64,000 bases of DNA, from NCBI RefSeq assembly GCF_021044825.1, contig NZ_JAJNOC010000007.1, positions 1 through 64,000 on the forward strand, in the 5' to 3' direction. Position 1 is the stretch's first letter. The number at the start of each line of letters is the position of its first letter. The translations under genes and the position numbers were made by a program. The notes below the pieces were generated by a model. It worked only from the letters and a program-made list of their open reading frames with translations, did not search any database and had not been told where the DNA came from. Below are positions 47,723-56,488 of this stretch, one piece after another. This DNA is from Massilia phyllostachyos. GTDB taxonomy: Bacteria > Pseudomonadota > Gammaproteobacteria > Burkholderiales > Burkholderiaceae_D.

Positions 47723-49675
47723 ATGACACCCGCAACCCATCGCGATCAACTCATCAGCATGCTGGCGGAAGCTGCCGAAATCGAACACTGCCTGATGTGC
47801 AGCTACCTGTACGCCGCGTTCTCTCTCAAGCAGGAGCTGGACGAGGGGCTGCAGCCGCATGAACTGGCGGCCGTGAAGCGCTGGCGCGCCGAGATCATCG
47901 CCATCGCGACCGAGGAAATGCTGCACCTGGCGCTGGTCAACAACCTGCTGATCGCGGTCGGTTCGCGGCCGCACTACCGGCACTACAACTTTCCCGCCAC
48001 CGCCGGCCAGTTCCCGGCCGACGTGGCGGTGGCCCTGCTGCCGTTCGACGGCGCCACGCTCGACCACTTCATCTACGTCGAGCGCCCAGGCCGGACGGAC
48101 GAGCGCGACGGCGGGACCATCGAGAAGCCCGCCTATTCACGCGACCTGACGCGGACCGACCTGCTCACCGACATCCCCTGCGACTACGAGACCGTGGGCG
48201 AGTTGTACGGGGCGATCGCCGCCGGCGTCTCCTATCTTGCGGCGCAACTCGGGGAAGCGGGCCTGTTCGTCGGCAAGCGCGAGGCCCAGCTGACCGAGCG
48301 GGACGTGTTCCTGCCGGGCCTGTGCAGCATCGCGAACGAAGCCGACGCCCTGCGCGCGGTGGGGCTGATCGTCGAACAGGGCGAGGGTTCGGAGGTCTGC
48401 TTCGAGACGTCCCACTACGCGCGCTTTCGCGCCATCCGCGAACAGTGGCAGGCGCTGGCGGGCCAGCGCGGCGACTTCAAGCCCTACCGGGATTGCGCCC
48501 GCCATCCGGTGATGCGCTCGCCGGTGAGCACCGGGGTGCGCGTGCAGGTGGTCAGCGAACCCGCCATCACCCTGCTCGACGTCGGCAATGCCGGCTATTT
48601 CCTGATGCTGCGCATTCTTGCGCTGATGAGCGATACCGTCAACTGCCTGCTGCCGCGCCCTGTCGTGATGGGGCAGGCGCTGGCGCTGATGCACGCGCTG
48701 GCCGACATCGGCAGCAAGCTGACGACGCTGCCGGCCAACCCCGAGCATCCGGGCGTGAACGCCGGCCTCACCTTCACCCTGTCGCGCACCGCGCTCGGCT
48801 ACGAGTCGCCGGACTCCGCGGCCAGGCTGATCGCCGAACGCATGGAGCTGCTGGCGGCGCACGCGGACAGCGCGGCGCCGGCGCTGCCGGCCCTGGCGCA
48901 GGTCGCGCGCACGCTGCGCGAGGGCGCCGCGGCGTGGCGCAGCGCGCACGATGCGAAGGGCGGGGTGCCTGCGGCGCCCGAGGCGGCAAGCGGGGAGGCG
49001 CCGGGCTTCGCGCCCTACCAGCCCGAGGTCGTGCGCGGGACCACCGGGACCATCTGGTTCAATGCGGCCCGCTGCGTCCATTCGCGCCACTGCGTGCTGG
49101 AAGAGCCCGAGGTGTTCAGGGCCAACCAGGAAGGCGACTGGATATTCCCCGACATGGCCACGCCCGAACGCCTGGGACGGGTGGCGCGCCGCTGCGTGTC
49201 CGGCGCGATCCGCTACGCGCGCCACGACGGGCTGGATGCGGAGAGCGCGCCGCCGGTCAACCTGGTGCGGGTGCGCGAGAACGGCCCGCTGGCGCTGAAC
49301 GCGGCGATCCGCATCAATGCGCCCGACGGCTCGGCCGGCGAGGAACTGCGCGCCACCCTGTGCCGCTGCGGCCAGTCGAAGAACAAGCCCTTCTGCGACC
49401 AGTCGCACATCGCCGCCGGCTTCGAGGCGTCCGGCGAAGCGGTGACGCGGCTGTCGCCGCAGCTGGAACAGCGCAACGGACCGCTCGAGGTCACGCCGCT
49501 GCGCAACGGTCCGCTCGATCTGCGCGGCGCCGCCGAGGTGATTACCGGCACCGGCCGCACGGTCGACCGCACGATGGGAGTGCGCCTGTGCCGCTGCGGC
49601 CAGTCGCGCGACAAGCCGTTCTGCGACGGCAGCCACCGGGAAGTGGGCTTCACGGCGGCCGGGCAGGGCGTCTGA
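47723..49675 (+). CDS. Ferritin-like / divergent 4Fe-4S / double CDGSH fusion protein
   Basis: 650-residue soluble protein joining three kinds of iron domain. Residues 1-240 are a ferritin-like domain of the VioB/iminophenylpyruvate dimer synthase group (PF12902 type), with AEIEHCLMCSYLYAAF (Glu19/Glu21-His22) and AIATEEMLHLALVNN. Residues 240-420 are helical and unassigned. Residues 435-500 form a divergent mono-cluster ferredoxin domain (Fer4_19 type) with Cys451, Cys457 and Cys491. Two CDGSH domains follow: Cys547-x-Cys549-x8-Cys558-x3-His562 and Cys623-x-Cys625-x8-Cys634-x3-His638. No signal peptide or membrane helix is present. It ends one base before the convergent ABC-ATPase gene. No violacein-type genes are near. 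Confidence 0.85.
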   Translation: MTPATHRDQLISMLAEAAEIEHCLMCSYLYAAFSLKQELDEGLQPHELAAVKRWRAEIIAIATEEMLHLALVNNLLIAVGSRPHYRHYNFPATAGQFPADVAVALLPFDGATLDHFIYVERPGRTDERDGGTIEKPAYSRDLTRTDLLTDIPCDYETVGELYGAIAAGVSYLAAQLGEAGLFVGKREAQLTERDVFLPGLCSIANEADALRAVGLIVEQGEGSEVCFETSHYARFRAIREQWQALAGQRGDFKPYRDCARHPVMRSPVSTGVRVQVVSEPAITLLDVGNAGYFLMLRILALMSDTVNCLLPRPVVMGQALALMHALADIGSKLTTLPANPEHPGVNAGLTFTLSRTALGYESPDSAARLIAERMELLAAHADSAAPALPALAQVARTLREGAAAWRSAHDAKGGVPAAPEAASGEAPGFAPYQPEVVRGTTGTIWFNAARCVHSRHCVLEEPEVFRANQEGDWIFPDMATPERLGRVARRCVSGAIRYARHDGLDAESAPPVNLVRVRENGPLALNAAIRINAPDGSAGEELRATLCRCGQSKNKPFCDQSHIAAGFEASGEAVTRLSPQLEQRNGPLEVTPLRNGPLDLRGAAEVITGTGRTVDRTMGVRLCRCGQSRDKPFCDGSHREVGFTAAGQGV

Positions 49676-49676
49676 A

Positions 49677-51080
49677 TCACCGGACGCGCGCCAGGTCGAT
49701 CCGCCGGTCCGCCACGCTGCGCACGATGTCGACGTCGTGCGTCACCAGCAGCATCGCGCCGTTGGACGCGTGCACGTGCTCGAGCAGCAGCGCGAACACG
49801 TCCTGCTGGGTGACCGGATCCAGGCGCGAGGTCGGTTCGTCCGCGAAGATCAGGGCCGGCTGCATCAACAGCACGCGCGCCAGCGCGATGCGCTGCAGCT
49901 CGCCGCCCGAGACCTGGTGCGGCAGGCGCTCGAGCAGGCCGGGCGCCAGGCGCATGCGTTCCAGCAGGGCCTCGAGCCGGCTCCAGTCGAGGCGATGCAG
50001 CTCGACCAGGTCGCGCAGCGACTGGCGCAGGCGGATGCGCGGGGCGAAGGCGGCGCCGGGATCCTGCTGGATCTTCTGGAAGGCCGTGGGCGCCAGGCCA
50101 GGGGCGCGCTGGACCCGGCCGCTGTCCGGCTGCGCCAGGCCCAGCACGATGTTGCCGAAGGTGGTCTTGCCCGATCCGCTCGGGCCGCTCACCGCGACGA
50201 TCTCGCCCGGCGCGATGCGCGCGTCCACGCCCGTGAACAGGACCTGGCGGCCGAAGGCCTTGCCGACGCCGTCGACGCGCACGACTTCGCCGGCCGCGGC
50301 CACGCCCTGCCGCGCGGCGGGCCAACTGCCCGGGTCCGCTGCAAGGAGGCGGCGGGTATAGTCCTGGCGCGGCGCGGCCAGCACTTCGCTGGCGGCGCCC
50401 TGTTCGATCATCGCCCCATCCAGCATCACGGCCAGTTGGCCGCCCAGCTGGCGCGCCAGCCAGATGTCGTGGGTGATGCACAACAGGCTCATGCCTTCGG
50501 CCTGCGCTGCGCGCAGCAGTTCGAGCACTTCGCCGCGGCGGTCGGCGTCGAGCCCCTTGGTCGGCTCGTCGATGATCATCACCGGCGCCCCGGCCGCATG
50601 GGTGGCGAGGAAGGCGACCCGCTGCGCCATGCCGCCGGACAGCATGAACGGATACTTGCGCGCCGCATCGCCGAGGCCCAGCGAGGCCAACGCGCGTTCG
50701 GCCAGGCCGCGCGCGTCGTGCTTCGGCGTCCTGGCGACCAGCGAATAGGTCTCGCCGATCTGTTCACGCACCCGCATGGTTGGGTCGAGCGCCAGCCACG
50801 GTTCCTGCGGCAGCAGCGCCAGGCGCCGACCCCAGAGCGCGTGGCGGCGGGCCTGGTCGACGGCCGGCGTGGGGTTGCCGCCGATCGCGACCTGGCCCTC
50901 GCAGCGCAGCGGCGCCGGCAGGTTGCCCATGATGGCTTGCGCCAGCAGCGACTTGCCGGATCCGCTCTCGCCCAGCAGGGTCAGCACGCCCCCGGCCGGA
51001 ATCGTGAACGAGATGTCGCGCACCAGCGCTTTGTCGCCGAGCAGGACGGCGAGCTTGTCGACTGTCAGTGCGTGATTCAT
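49677..51080 (-). CDS. ABC importer ATPase, two fused domains (Opp/Nik type)
   Basis: 467-residue cytoplasmic ATPase that fuses two nucleotide-binding domains (DppD and DppF equivalents). Domain 1, residues 1-235: Walker A GESGSGKS, signature LSGGMAQR, Walker B VMIIDEP. Domain 2, residues 255-467: Walker A GPSGSGKT, signature VSGGELQR, Walker B LIFADEP. QEPWLALDPTMR and QQDPGAAFAPR are Q-loop regions of the peptide/nickel family. The ATG at 51080 has GGGAGG upstream and overlaps the permease stop as ATGA. It is the last gene of the operon. Confidence 0.92.
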   Translation of the reverse strand: MNHALTVDKLAVLLGDKALVRDISFTIPAGGVLTLLGESGSGKSLLAQAIMGNLPAPLRCEGQVAIGGNPTPAVDQARRHALWGRRLALLPQEPWLALDPTMRVREQIGETYSLVARTPKHDARGLAERALASLGLGDAARKYPFMLSGGMAQRVAFLATHAAGAPVMIIDEPTKGLDADRRGEVLELLRAAQAEGMSLLCITHDIWLARQLGGQLAVMLDGAMIEQGAASEVLAAPRQDYTRRLLAADPGSWPAARQGVAAAGEVVRVDGVGKAFGRQVLFTGVDARIAPGEIVAVSGPSGSGKTTFGNIVLGLAQPDSGRVQRAPGLAPTAFQKIQQDPGAAFAPRIRLRQSLRDLVELHRLDWSRLEALLERMRLAPGLLERLPHQVSGGELQRIALARVLLMQPALIFADEPTSRLDPVTQQDVFALLLEHVHASNGAMLLVTHDVDIVRSVADRRIDLARVR

Positions 51081-51916
51081 GCGGCCTCCCGTTCCGGCGC
51101 CAGCAAGAGCAGGCCGAGCAGGGTGAGGAACAGCAGCAGCACCGGGGCGCCGATCAGCCAGGGCGCCTCGCCGTAATAGGGCAGCAGTTCGATCATCATG
51201 ACGCCCAGTTCGGGTGTCGGCGGCATCAGGCCGACGCCGACGAAGCCGAGCGCCGACATCGCCAGCACCGCGCCGGCGAAGCCGAAGCGCATCAGGGTGA
51301 ACAGGCGCGGCAGCAGCTCGGGCAGCAGGTGGCGCCGCACGATGTGGACCGGGCCGAAGCCGAGCAGGCGCGCCGCTTCCACGTGGGGGCTGGCCAGCAG
51401 GATGCGGCTGGCCGCGCGCACCACGCGGAAGTATTCGACCCACAGCGCCAGCGAGATGCCGACGTACAGCGGCCAGAAGCCGCCCGGCGTGAAGGCGGAG
51501 AGCAGCAGCACCAGCAGCAGGCCGGGCAGGGCCAGCACCGCGTCGGCGAACGCCGCCAATATCCGCTCGGGCCAGCCGCCGCGCCAGGCCGCCAGCAGGC
51601 CGAGCACGGTGCCGGGAATCGCCGCCGACAGCACGCTCACCAGGGCCAGCGACAGCGACAGGCGCGCGCCGTGTGCCAGGCGCGCCAGCATGTCGCGGCC
51701 CAGCTGGTCGAAGCCGAGCGGGTGTGCGAGGCTCGGCAATTCGAGGAAGCGGTCGAGCTGCTGGCGCGCCGGGTCGATGCCGACCAGCCAGGGGCCGAAC
51801 AGGGCGAATAGAAAGATCGCGCCGACCAGCACGATGCCGGCGCGCTGGCCGAGGCTCAGGCGCCGTGGCGCCTCGATGACGACGAGGTCGGATGAGACGG
51901 TATGCGTGGTAGTCAT
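51077..51916 (-). CDS. ABC importer permease, DppC/NikC type
   Basis: 279-residue inner-membrane permease with an N-terminal helix and a BPD_transp_1 domain. HPLGFDQLGRDMLARLAHGA is the DppC-type N-terminal block (usually HPLGTDxxGRD), and EAARLLGFGPVHIVRRHLLP is the EAA motif that docks the ATPase. It overlaps both neighbours by four bases (ATGA). Confidence 0.92.
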   Translation of the reverse strand: MTTTHTVSSDLVVIEAPRRLSLGQRAGIVLVGAIFLFALFGPWLVGIDPARQQLDRFLELPSLAHPLGFDQLGRDMLARLAHGARLSLSLALVSVLSAAIPGTVLGLLAAWRGGWPERILAAFADAVLALPGLLLVLLLSAFTPGGFWPLYVGISLALWVEYFRVVRAASRILLASPHVEAARLLGFGPVHIVRRHLLPELLPRLFTLMRFGFAGAVLAMSALGFVGVGLMPPTPELGVMMIELLPYYGEAPWLIGAPVLLLFLTLLGLLLLAPEREAA

Positions 51917-52878
51917 GCGCGGCGGCGGGGATCGATGAAGGCGCAGGCGGTATCGACCAGCGCGTTGAACAGGACGAACATCAGGCCGAGCACCAGCGCG
52001 GTGCCCTGGATCATCGGCACGTCGCGGCCGAAGATCGCATGCACCAGCGCGTGGCCGATGCCGGGCCAGGCGAAGATGGTCTCGACCAGCACCACGCCCT
52101 CGACCAGGTAGACCAGCTGCACGCCGAGATAGGCGACCACGGGCGCCGCGACGTTGCGCAGGCCGTGGCGCAGCAGGGCCTGGCGCATGGTGAGGCCCTT
52201 GGTGAGCGCGAAGGCGAAGTAGCTCGATGCGCGTACCTGCACCATGGCGTCGCGCGCCACGCGGCAGGATACGGCCGCCATGCCCAGCGCCAGCGTCAGC
52301 GCGGGCAGCACGATGCTGCCGTGATCGTGGTGGCCGGCGGCCGGCAGCGCGCCCAGCTGCACCGAGAACACCAGCACCAGCACGAGGCCGAGCAGGAAGG
52401 AAGGCATGGCGCGCAGCACGGTCGAGACGGCGAGCGTGGCGCGGTCGAGCAGGCCGCCGGGCTTGAGCCCTGCCAGCACGCCCAGCGTGGGGCCGACCAG
52501 CAGCGAGAAGAACATCGCCAGCAGCGACAGGTTCAGGGTCGGTCCGAGCTGGCGCTGGATTTCGAGCATGACCGGTTCGGCCGTCACCTGCGACACACCG
52601 AGGTCCAGCTGCAACAGGCGCTGCCACCAGTCGCCCAGGGCCGCCAGCCAGTGGCGGTCCAGGCCCAGTTCGATGCGCACCGCTTCGGCGGCGGCCGTGG
52701 TCACCATGTCGTAGCCGTAGCGGCCCGCCGCGATGCGGTAGGCCATGTCGCCCGGCAGCATGCGCGTCATGAAGAAGCACAGGGTGCCGACCAGCAGGGC
52801 GACCAGCAGCGCCTGCAGCAGGCGCTGGGCAAGCGCGGTCGCGATGCCGCGCCAGGCCGGTGCGGGAAGCGTTCTCAT
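51913..52878 (-). CDS. ABC importer permease, DppB/NikB type
   Basis: 321-residue inner-membrane permease. The N-terminal part QRLLQALLVALLVGTLCFFM is followed by TRMLPGD, as in DppB-type subunits. The EAA loop lies near FALTKGLTMRQALLRHGLRN, and VVLVETIFAWPGIGHALVHA is the conserved C-terminal block. I chose the ATG at 52878, which overlaps the binding-protein stop as ATGA; an ATG two codons upstream is possible. Confidence 0.92.
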   Translation of the reverse strand: MRTLPAPAWRGIATALAQRLLQALLVALLVGTLCFFMTRMLPGDMAYRIAAGRYGYDMVTTAAAEAVRIELGLDRHWLAALGDWWQRLLQLDLGVSQVTAEPVMLEIQRQLGPTLNLSLLAMFFSLLVGPTLGVLAGLKPGGLLDRATLAVSTVLRAMPSFLLGLVLVLVFSVQLGALPAAGHHDHGSIVLPALTLALGMAAVSCRVARDAMVQVRASSYFAFALTKGLTMRQALLRHGLRNVAAPVVAYLGVQLVYLVEGVVLVETIFAWPGIGHALVHAIFGRDVPMIQGTALVLGLMFVLFNALVDTACAFIDPRRRA

Positions 52879-54458
52879 ATCCATAGGAGCTGCGAAATCC
52901 TGTAACTGCGTTCGAAAGGATCGATGCTGGCGCCCTCGATGCGGCGGCTCACGGCGCACACCTGGCGGTACCAGACCACGGGGATCAGCGGCAGCTCGGA
53001 CTGCAGGATCGCCGCCACCCTGGCGCGATCGTCCTGCGTACCGGCCGCGCCGGAGGCCAGGCGCGACAGCAGGGCGGGGACTTCGGCGTTACGCCAGCCC
53101 ATCGCGCCCCAGTCGCCGCCCTCCGGGCCGAAGTCCTGCAGCAGGGTCGCCACCGGGTCCGGCAGGTTGCCGAAGTTGCGCGCCACCAGGCCCATCTGGA
53201 GGCCGCCGCTGCGGTGGCCGGCCGGGATGTCGCTCGAATTCCCGATGGTCACGCGCACGGCGATGCCGATCTGGCGCATCTCTTCCTGCAGCGCGGTCGC
53301 GATCAGAGGCAGCTCGGGACGGTCGACGAAGGTGGTGAGCGTGAGCGCCAGGCGCTGGCCGCCGCGCTGGCGGATGCCGTCCGCCCCAGGCTTCCAGCCG
53401 GCCTGCTCCAGCAGGGCGCGCGCCGCCTGCGGATCGGTGCGCAAGGCCGGCAGCGCCGGGTCGTGCCAGCCCTTCATCGAGGGTGGGAACAGCTGGCTCG
53501 CGCCCAGGTCGGGGTCGCGCAGCAGGGCGCGTGCGATGCCCTGGCGCTCCACGCACAGGGCGATCGCGCGGCGCACGCGCACGTCGGCCAGCAGGGGATG
53601 GCCGCTATTGAGCTTGATGAAGGTGGTGCGCGGCAGCATCTGCGACTTCAGGACCGCCTTCGGACTGCGCTGCAGCTTGCGGATGCTCGGCGGGTCGAGC
53701 GAAAAGGCGAGGTCGGCCTGGCCGCTCTCCACCAGCAGGGTGCGCGTTTCCGAGCGCGCCACGCTGATGTAGCGCGCCTTCTGCACGCGGCCGGGGATCG
53801 CCAGGCCGCCGTAGCCGGCGAAGCGCTCGACGTCGAACTGCTGCGGCATCGAGATCGAAGCAATCTTGAACGGCCCACTGCCGATGATCTTCACCACCCG
53901 GCCCTGCGCGTCGAAGGAGGCGGGCGCCAGGATCTGGCAGGTGGCGTGGGTCAGCAGGTAGGGCAAGGGCGCGAAGGGCCGCCGCAGGGTGAATACGATG
54001 GCGCCGGCGTCCGCCGTGATCGCGCGGATGCCGGCCATGGTCAGCACGCCGGGACGCCCGTGGGCGCGGCGCAGGCAGGCCAGCACGTTCTCCGGGGTGA
54101 CTTCGCTGCCGTCGTGGAAGCGGCGGTTGCCGCGCAGGGTGAAGCGCCATTCGAGGCCATCGCTGGAGACCTGCCAGCGCGAGGCCAGGCGCGCCTGCAG
54201 GCGGCCGCGGTCGTCGACGTCGAGCAGGGTCTCGACCACTTCCATGCGCGAGAACATGTAGCCGGCACGGGAAGGATCGAGGCCGGTCAGCTCCCACGGG
54301 CCGACCACGGTCAGCACGTCGGCCGCGGCGGCGGTGAAGGTGTGCGCGTGCGGCTGGCCGCGGTCGTCGGCGCGCGCGCCGCTCCAGGGCAGCAGCGCTG
54401 CTGCGGCGCCGGCGAGCACGCTGCGGCGTCGGCGCGATGGTGGGATTGGTCGCATCAT
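52875..54458 (-). CDS. ABC importer periplasmic binding protein (SBP_bac_5)
   Basis: 527-residue substrate-binding protein of the peptide/nickel family 5. The N-terminus RRRRSVLAGAAAALLPWSGA looks like a Tat or Sec signal peptide with cleavage near residue 30. The mature domain starts with the ligand-binding pattern LTGLDPSRAGYMFSRMEVVE and includes FHDGSEVTPENVLACLRRA, a strong family marker. It is the first intact gene of the importer operon, four bases after the truncated receptor. The ligand could be a peptide, a nickel/cobalt complex or a metallophore; sequence alone does not say. Confidence 0.9.
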   Translation of the reverse strand: MMRPIPPSRRRRSVLAGAAAALLPWSGARADDRGQPHAHTFTAAAADVLTVVGPWELTGLDPSRAGYMFSRMEVVETLLDVDDRGRLQARLASRWQVSSDGLEWRFTLRGNRRFHDGSEVTPENVLACLRRAHGRPGVLTMAGIRAITADAGAIVFTLRRPFAPLPYLLTHATCQILAPASFDAQGRVVKIIGSGPFKIASISMPQQFDVERFAGYGGLAIPGRVQKARYISVARSETRTLLVESGQADLAFSLDPPSIRKLQRSPKAVLKSQMLPRTTFIKLNSGHPLLADVRVRRAIALCVERQGIARALLRDPDLGASQLFPPSMKGWHDPALPALRTDPQAARALLEQAGWKPGADGIRQRGGQRLALTLTTFVDRPELPLIATALQEEMRQIGIAVRVTIGNSSDIPAGHRSGGLQMGLVARNFGNLPDPVATLLQDFGPEGGDWGAMGWRNAEVPALLSRLASGAAGTQDDRARVAAILQSELPLIPVVWYRQVCAVSRRIEGASIDPFERSYRISQLLWI

Positions 54459-54462
54459 GGTC

Positions 54463-55635
54463 TCAGAAGCGGTAGCGCAGGTTCAGGCGCGCGGTGCGCA
54501 GCATGCCGGGCGTGACCCACACGCTGCCGTAGGAGCTGGCGTAGTACTGCTTGTCGAACAGGTTCTCGACGTTGAAGGCGATGCGCAGGCGCGGGTTCGG
54601 GGCCCAGGAAGCGACCAGGCGCGCCGTCGTGTAGGACGGCAGCACGAAGCTGGTGGAGGCCGCCACGTCGCCCTTGCGCTCGCCGACGTAGCTGAACCCT
54701 CCGCCCGGCATGGCGACGCCGTCGCCCAGCCGGAAGCGCGGGGTGAGCTGCACGGTGGCGCTGTGCTTCGGCACGTTGGGGAAGCGGCTGCCGCTCACGA
54801 TGGCGTTGTCGCCCTTGGTGACCACGGCGTCGGTCCAGGCGTAGGCCAGCGACAGGCGCACATCCTTCATGACGTCGCCGGCCATGTCGACCTCGACGCC
54901 CTTGCTGGCGACCTGGCCCGCGGGCGCCGAAAAGTCCGAGCTGCGCGGATCGACGGTCAGCACATTGTCCTTGGTGATGCGGTACAGCGCCACGGTGCTC
55001 GTCAGCTTGCCCTCCAGGCTGTCGACCTTGGTGCCGACCTCCCAGGAGCGGCTGCTCTCGGCCGGCAAGGCTTCGTTGTCGTAGCTGATGCCGCTGTTCG
55101 GGCGGAATCCCTTGGCGGCGCTGGCGTACAGCGACAAGGTGGACAGCGGCTGGTAGACCAGGCCCACGCGCGGGCTGGTCGCGCTCAAGGATTGTTCATT
55201 GCTGCGGCCAAGGCGGCGGTTGACCACGGTCTGGTCGTAGCTGTCGCGGCGCGGGCCGAGCAGGGCTTTCCATTGCGGCGTCAGGTCGAGCTGGTCCTGC
55301 AGGTAGACCGCGTGCGAGCGCTGGGTCTCGCGGGTCGAGGCGTTCAGGCTCAGGGGCGCGGCCACGCCGCCATACACCGGCGCGTAGATGTCGATCGCGT
55401 GCGGGAATTCGTTCGACGGGTTGCGGCGCAGCTGGATGCGGTCGTCGTCGAAGGCATACGCATCAAGGCCGAACAGCAGGTTGTGCGTGACCGGCCCGCT
55501 CGCGACCTTGCCGACCGCCTCGATGCGTCCGGAGCGGTCGATGCCATACCAGTCGCTCAGGCGGGCGGTGAGGCGGTACGGAACGGCAGCAGCGGTGGAC
55601 ATCGTCGGCTCGGCTTGTTGATAACAGCCTCTCAT
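54463..55635 (-). pseudogene. 5'-truncated TonB-dependent siderophore receptor
   Basis: This frame encodes only the C-terminal part of a siderophore-type receptor, about 380 of an expected 700-800 residues. Homology-like sequence begins near DWYGIDRSGRIEAVGK and covers barrel strands to the end MLRTARLNLRYRF, including SLYASAAKGFRPNSGISYDN and FNVENLFDKQYYASSYGSVW. Signal peptide, TonB box and plug are missing, and no other frame upstream supplies them. The lost end abuts the REP-like repeats at 55685-55804. The open frame itself is undamaged, so loss may be recent. It heads the ABC importer operon. Confidence 0.85.
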
Positions 55636-55684
55636 TATTGCACGGAAGCTAAGTTAAAAGAAGCGCCGAAGAAGCGAAACCGTT

Positions 55685-55804
55685 CAGTTAGCAGTAAAGC
55701 CGTCGCCCCGGCGCAGGCCGGGACCTGAGTTAAGCGTCTCGACAGCGCATGTGAACTTGGGTTCCGGCCGCCGGAAGTCGTAGGCGCCAGTGGCGCGTAC
55801 GACG
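55685..55804. repeat. REP-like palindromic repeat modules (copy 2)
   Basis: 55685-55728 (CCGTCGCCCCGGCGCAGGCC core) and 55753-55804 (GAACTTGGGTTCCGG to GTACGACG) are the inverted counterparts of the two modules at 11478-11617. The module order is swapped relative to copy 1. The other part of the 207-base gap shows no gene. Confidence 0.7.
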
Positions 55805-55842
55805 TTTAAACGCTAACTGTACAGCATTAGAGCCGAAGAAGC

Positions 55843-56406
55843 TTAATTACTGCGCATACGCCGGGTCTTTACGCTCAGCGATAGCGCCGACACCAGGAAG
55901 TAAAAGGCGCCGAAGCCGGCGTAACCGACGACCGTCGCCAGGCCCGGCTCGGCCTGCCCGCGCGCCTGCACCATGAACACGGCGCCGGCCAGCGCCGACT
56001 GCGCGCCGCTCAGGATCATCGCCCATTGCGCGCCGCTGGTCTTCCAGCGCCGCAGTGCAGCGGCCAGCTGCAGCAGGCCGGAGAGGATGGCCCAGGCGCC
56101 GAACACGGCCAGCACGCGGCGCATGTCGGGCAGGGCGGCGGCGATCGCGATGGCGACGCCCAGGCTGGCCAGCACGTTGAAGGCCTGCGGCTTGTTCGCG
56201 CGGATGCCGCCGCTGCGAACGCCGTCGACCAGGTTGGCGAGGGCGTCCCAGGCCGGGTACAAGATGAGGAGGGCGGCGGCGAGCGGCGGCAAGCCTGCGC
56301 CCGGGCCGAGCGCCACGCCGATCCAGGCGATCGAGAATGCCGCGCGGGCGTAGTAATACTGCGTGAGCCAGTGTTCCTGCGAGGTGGTGGCGGCTGCTGG
56401 GTTCAT
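55843..56406 (-). CDS. DUF308/HdeD-like membrane protein
   Basis: 187-residue protein with about six transmembrane helices in pairs, matching the DUF308 (HdeD-like) pattern: ARAAFSIAWIGVALGPGAGL, WDALANLVDGVRSGG and WAILSGLLQLAAALRRW. The AAGGAGC before the ATG is strong. An inverted repeat at 56427-56448 in front of it matches the site before the TetR gene, so it is probably TetR-controlled. HdeD relatives are linked to acid or membrane stress; the role here is unknown. Confidence 0.82.
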   Translation of the reverse strand: MNPAAATTSQEHWLTQYYYARAAFSIAWIGVALGPGAGLPPLAAALLILYPAWDALANLVDGVRSGGIRANKPQAFNVLASLGVAIAIAAALPDMRRVLAVFGAWAILSGLLQLAAALRRWKTSGAQWAMILSGAQSALAGAVFMVQARGQAEPGLATVVGYAGFGAFYFLVSALSLSVKTRRMRSN

Positions 56407-56426
56407 GCTGTTGCTCCTTGATGTGG

Positions 56427-56448
56427 CTACCTATCAGTTGGTAGGTAG
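56427..56448 (-). promoter_or_regulatory. TetR-type operator before the DUF308 gene
   Basis: CTACCTA at 56427-56433 and its reverse complement TAGGTAG at 56442-56448, eight bases apart. It resembles the site at 57082-57097, sharing the CTACCTA...GGTAGGT theme. Confidence 0.6.
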
Positions 56449-56456
56449 TGTGGTTC

Positions 56457-56481
56457 AAAAAAAAAGGGGCGCGGCGGCCCC
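56457..56481 (-). terminator. Rho-independent terminator of the TetR gene
   Basis: Read on the minus strand: GGGGC, loop CGCCGC, GCCCC, then nine T residues (plus-strand A run 56457-56465). It ends the TetR transcript before the DUF308 operator. Confidence 0.88.
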
Positions 56482-56488
56482 GGAGGTA

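Noticed and set aside
47723..49675. Violacein or other bisindole biosynthetic cluster
   Set aside because: Only the ferritin-like domain is shared; no vioA-, vioC-, vioD- or vioE-like genes are nearby.
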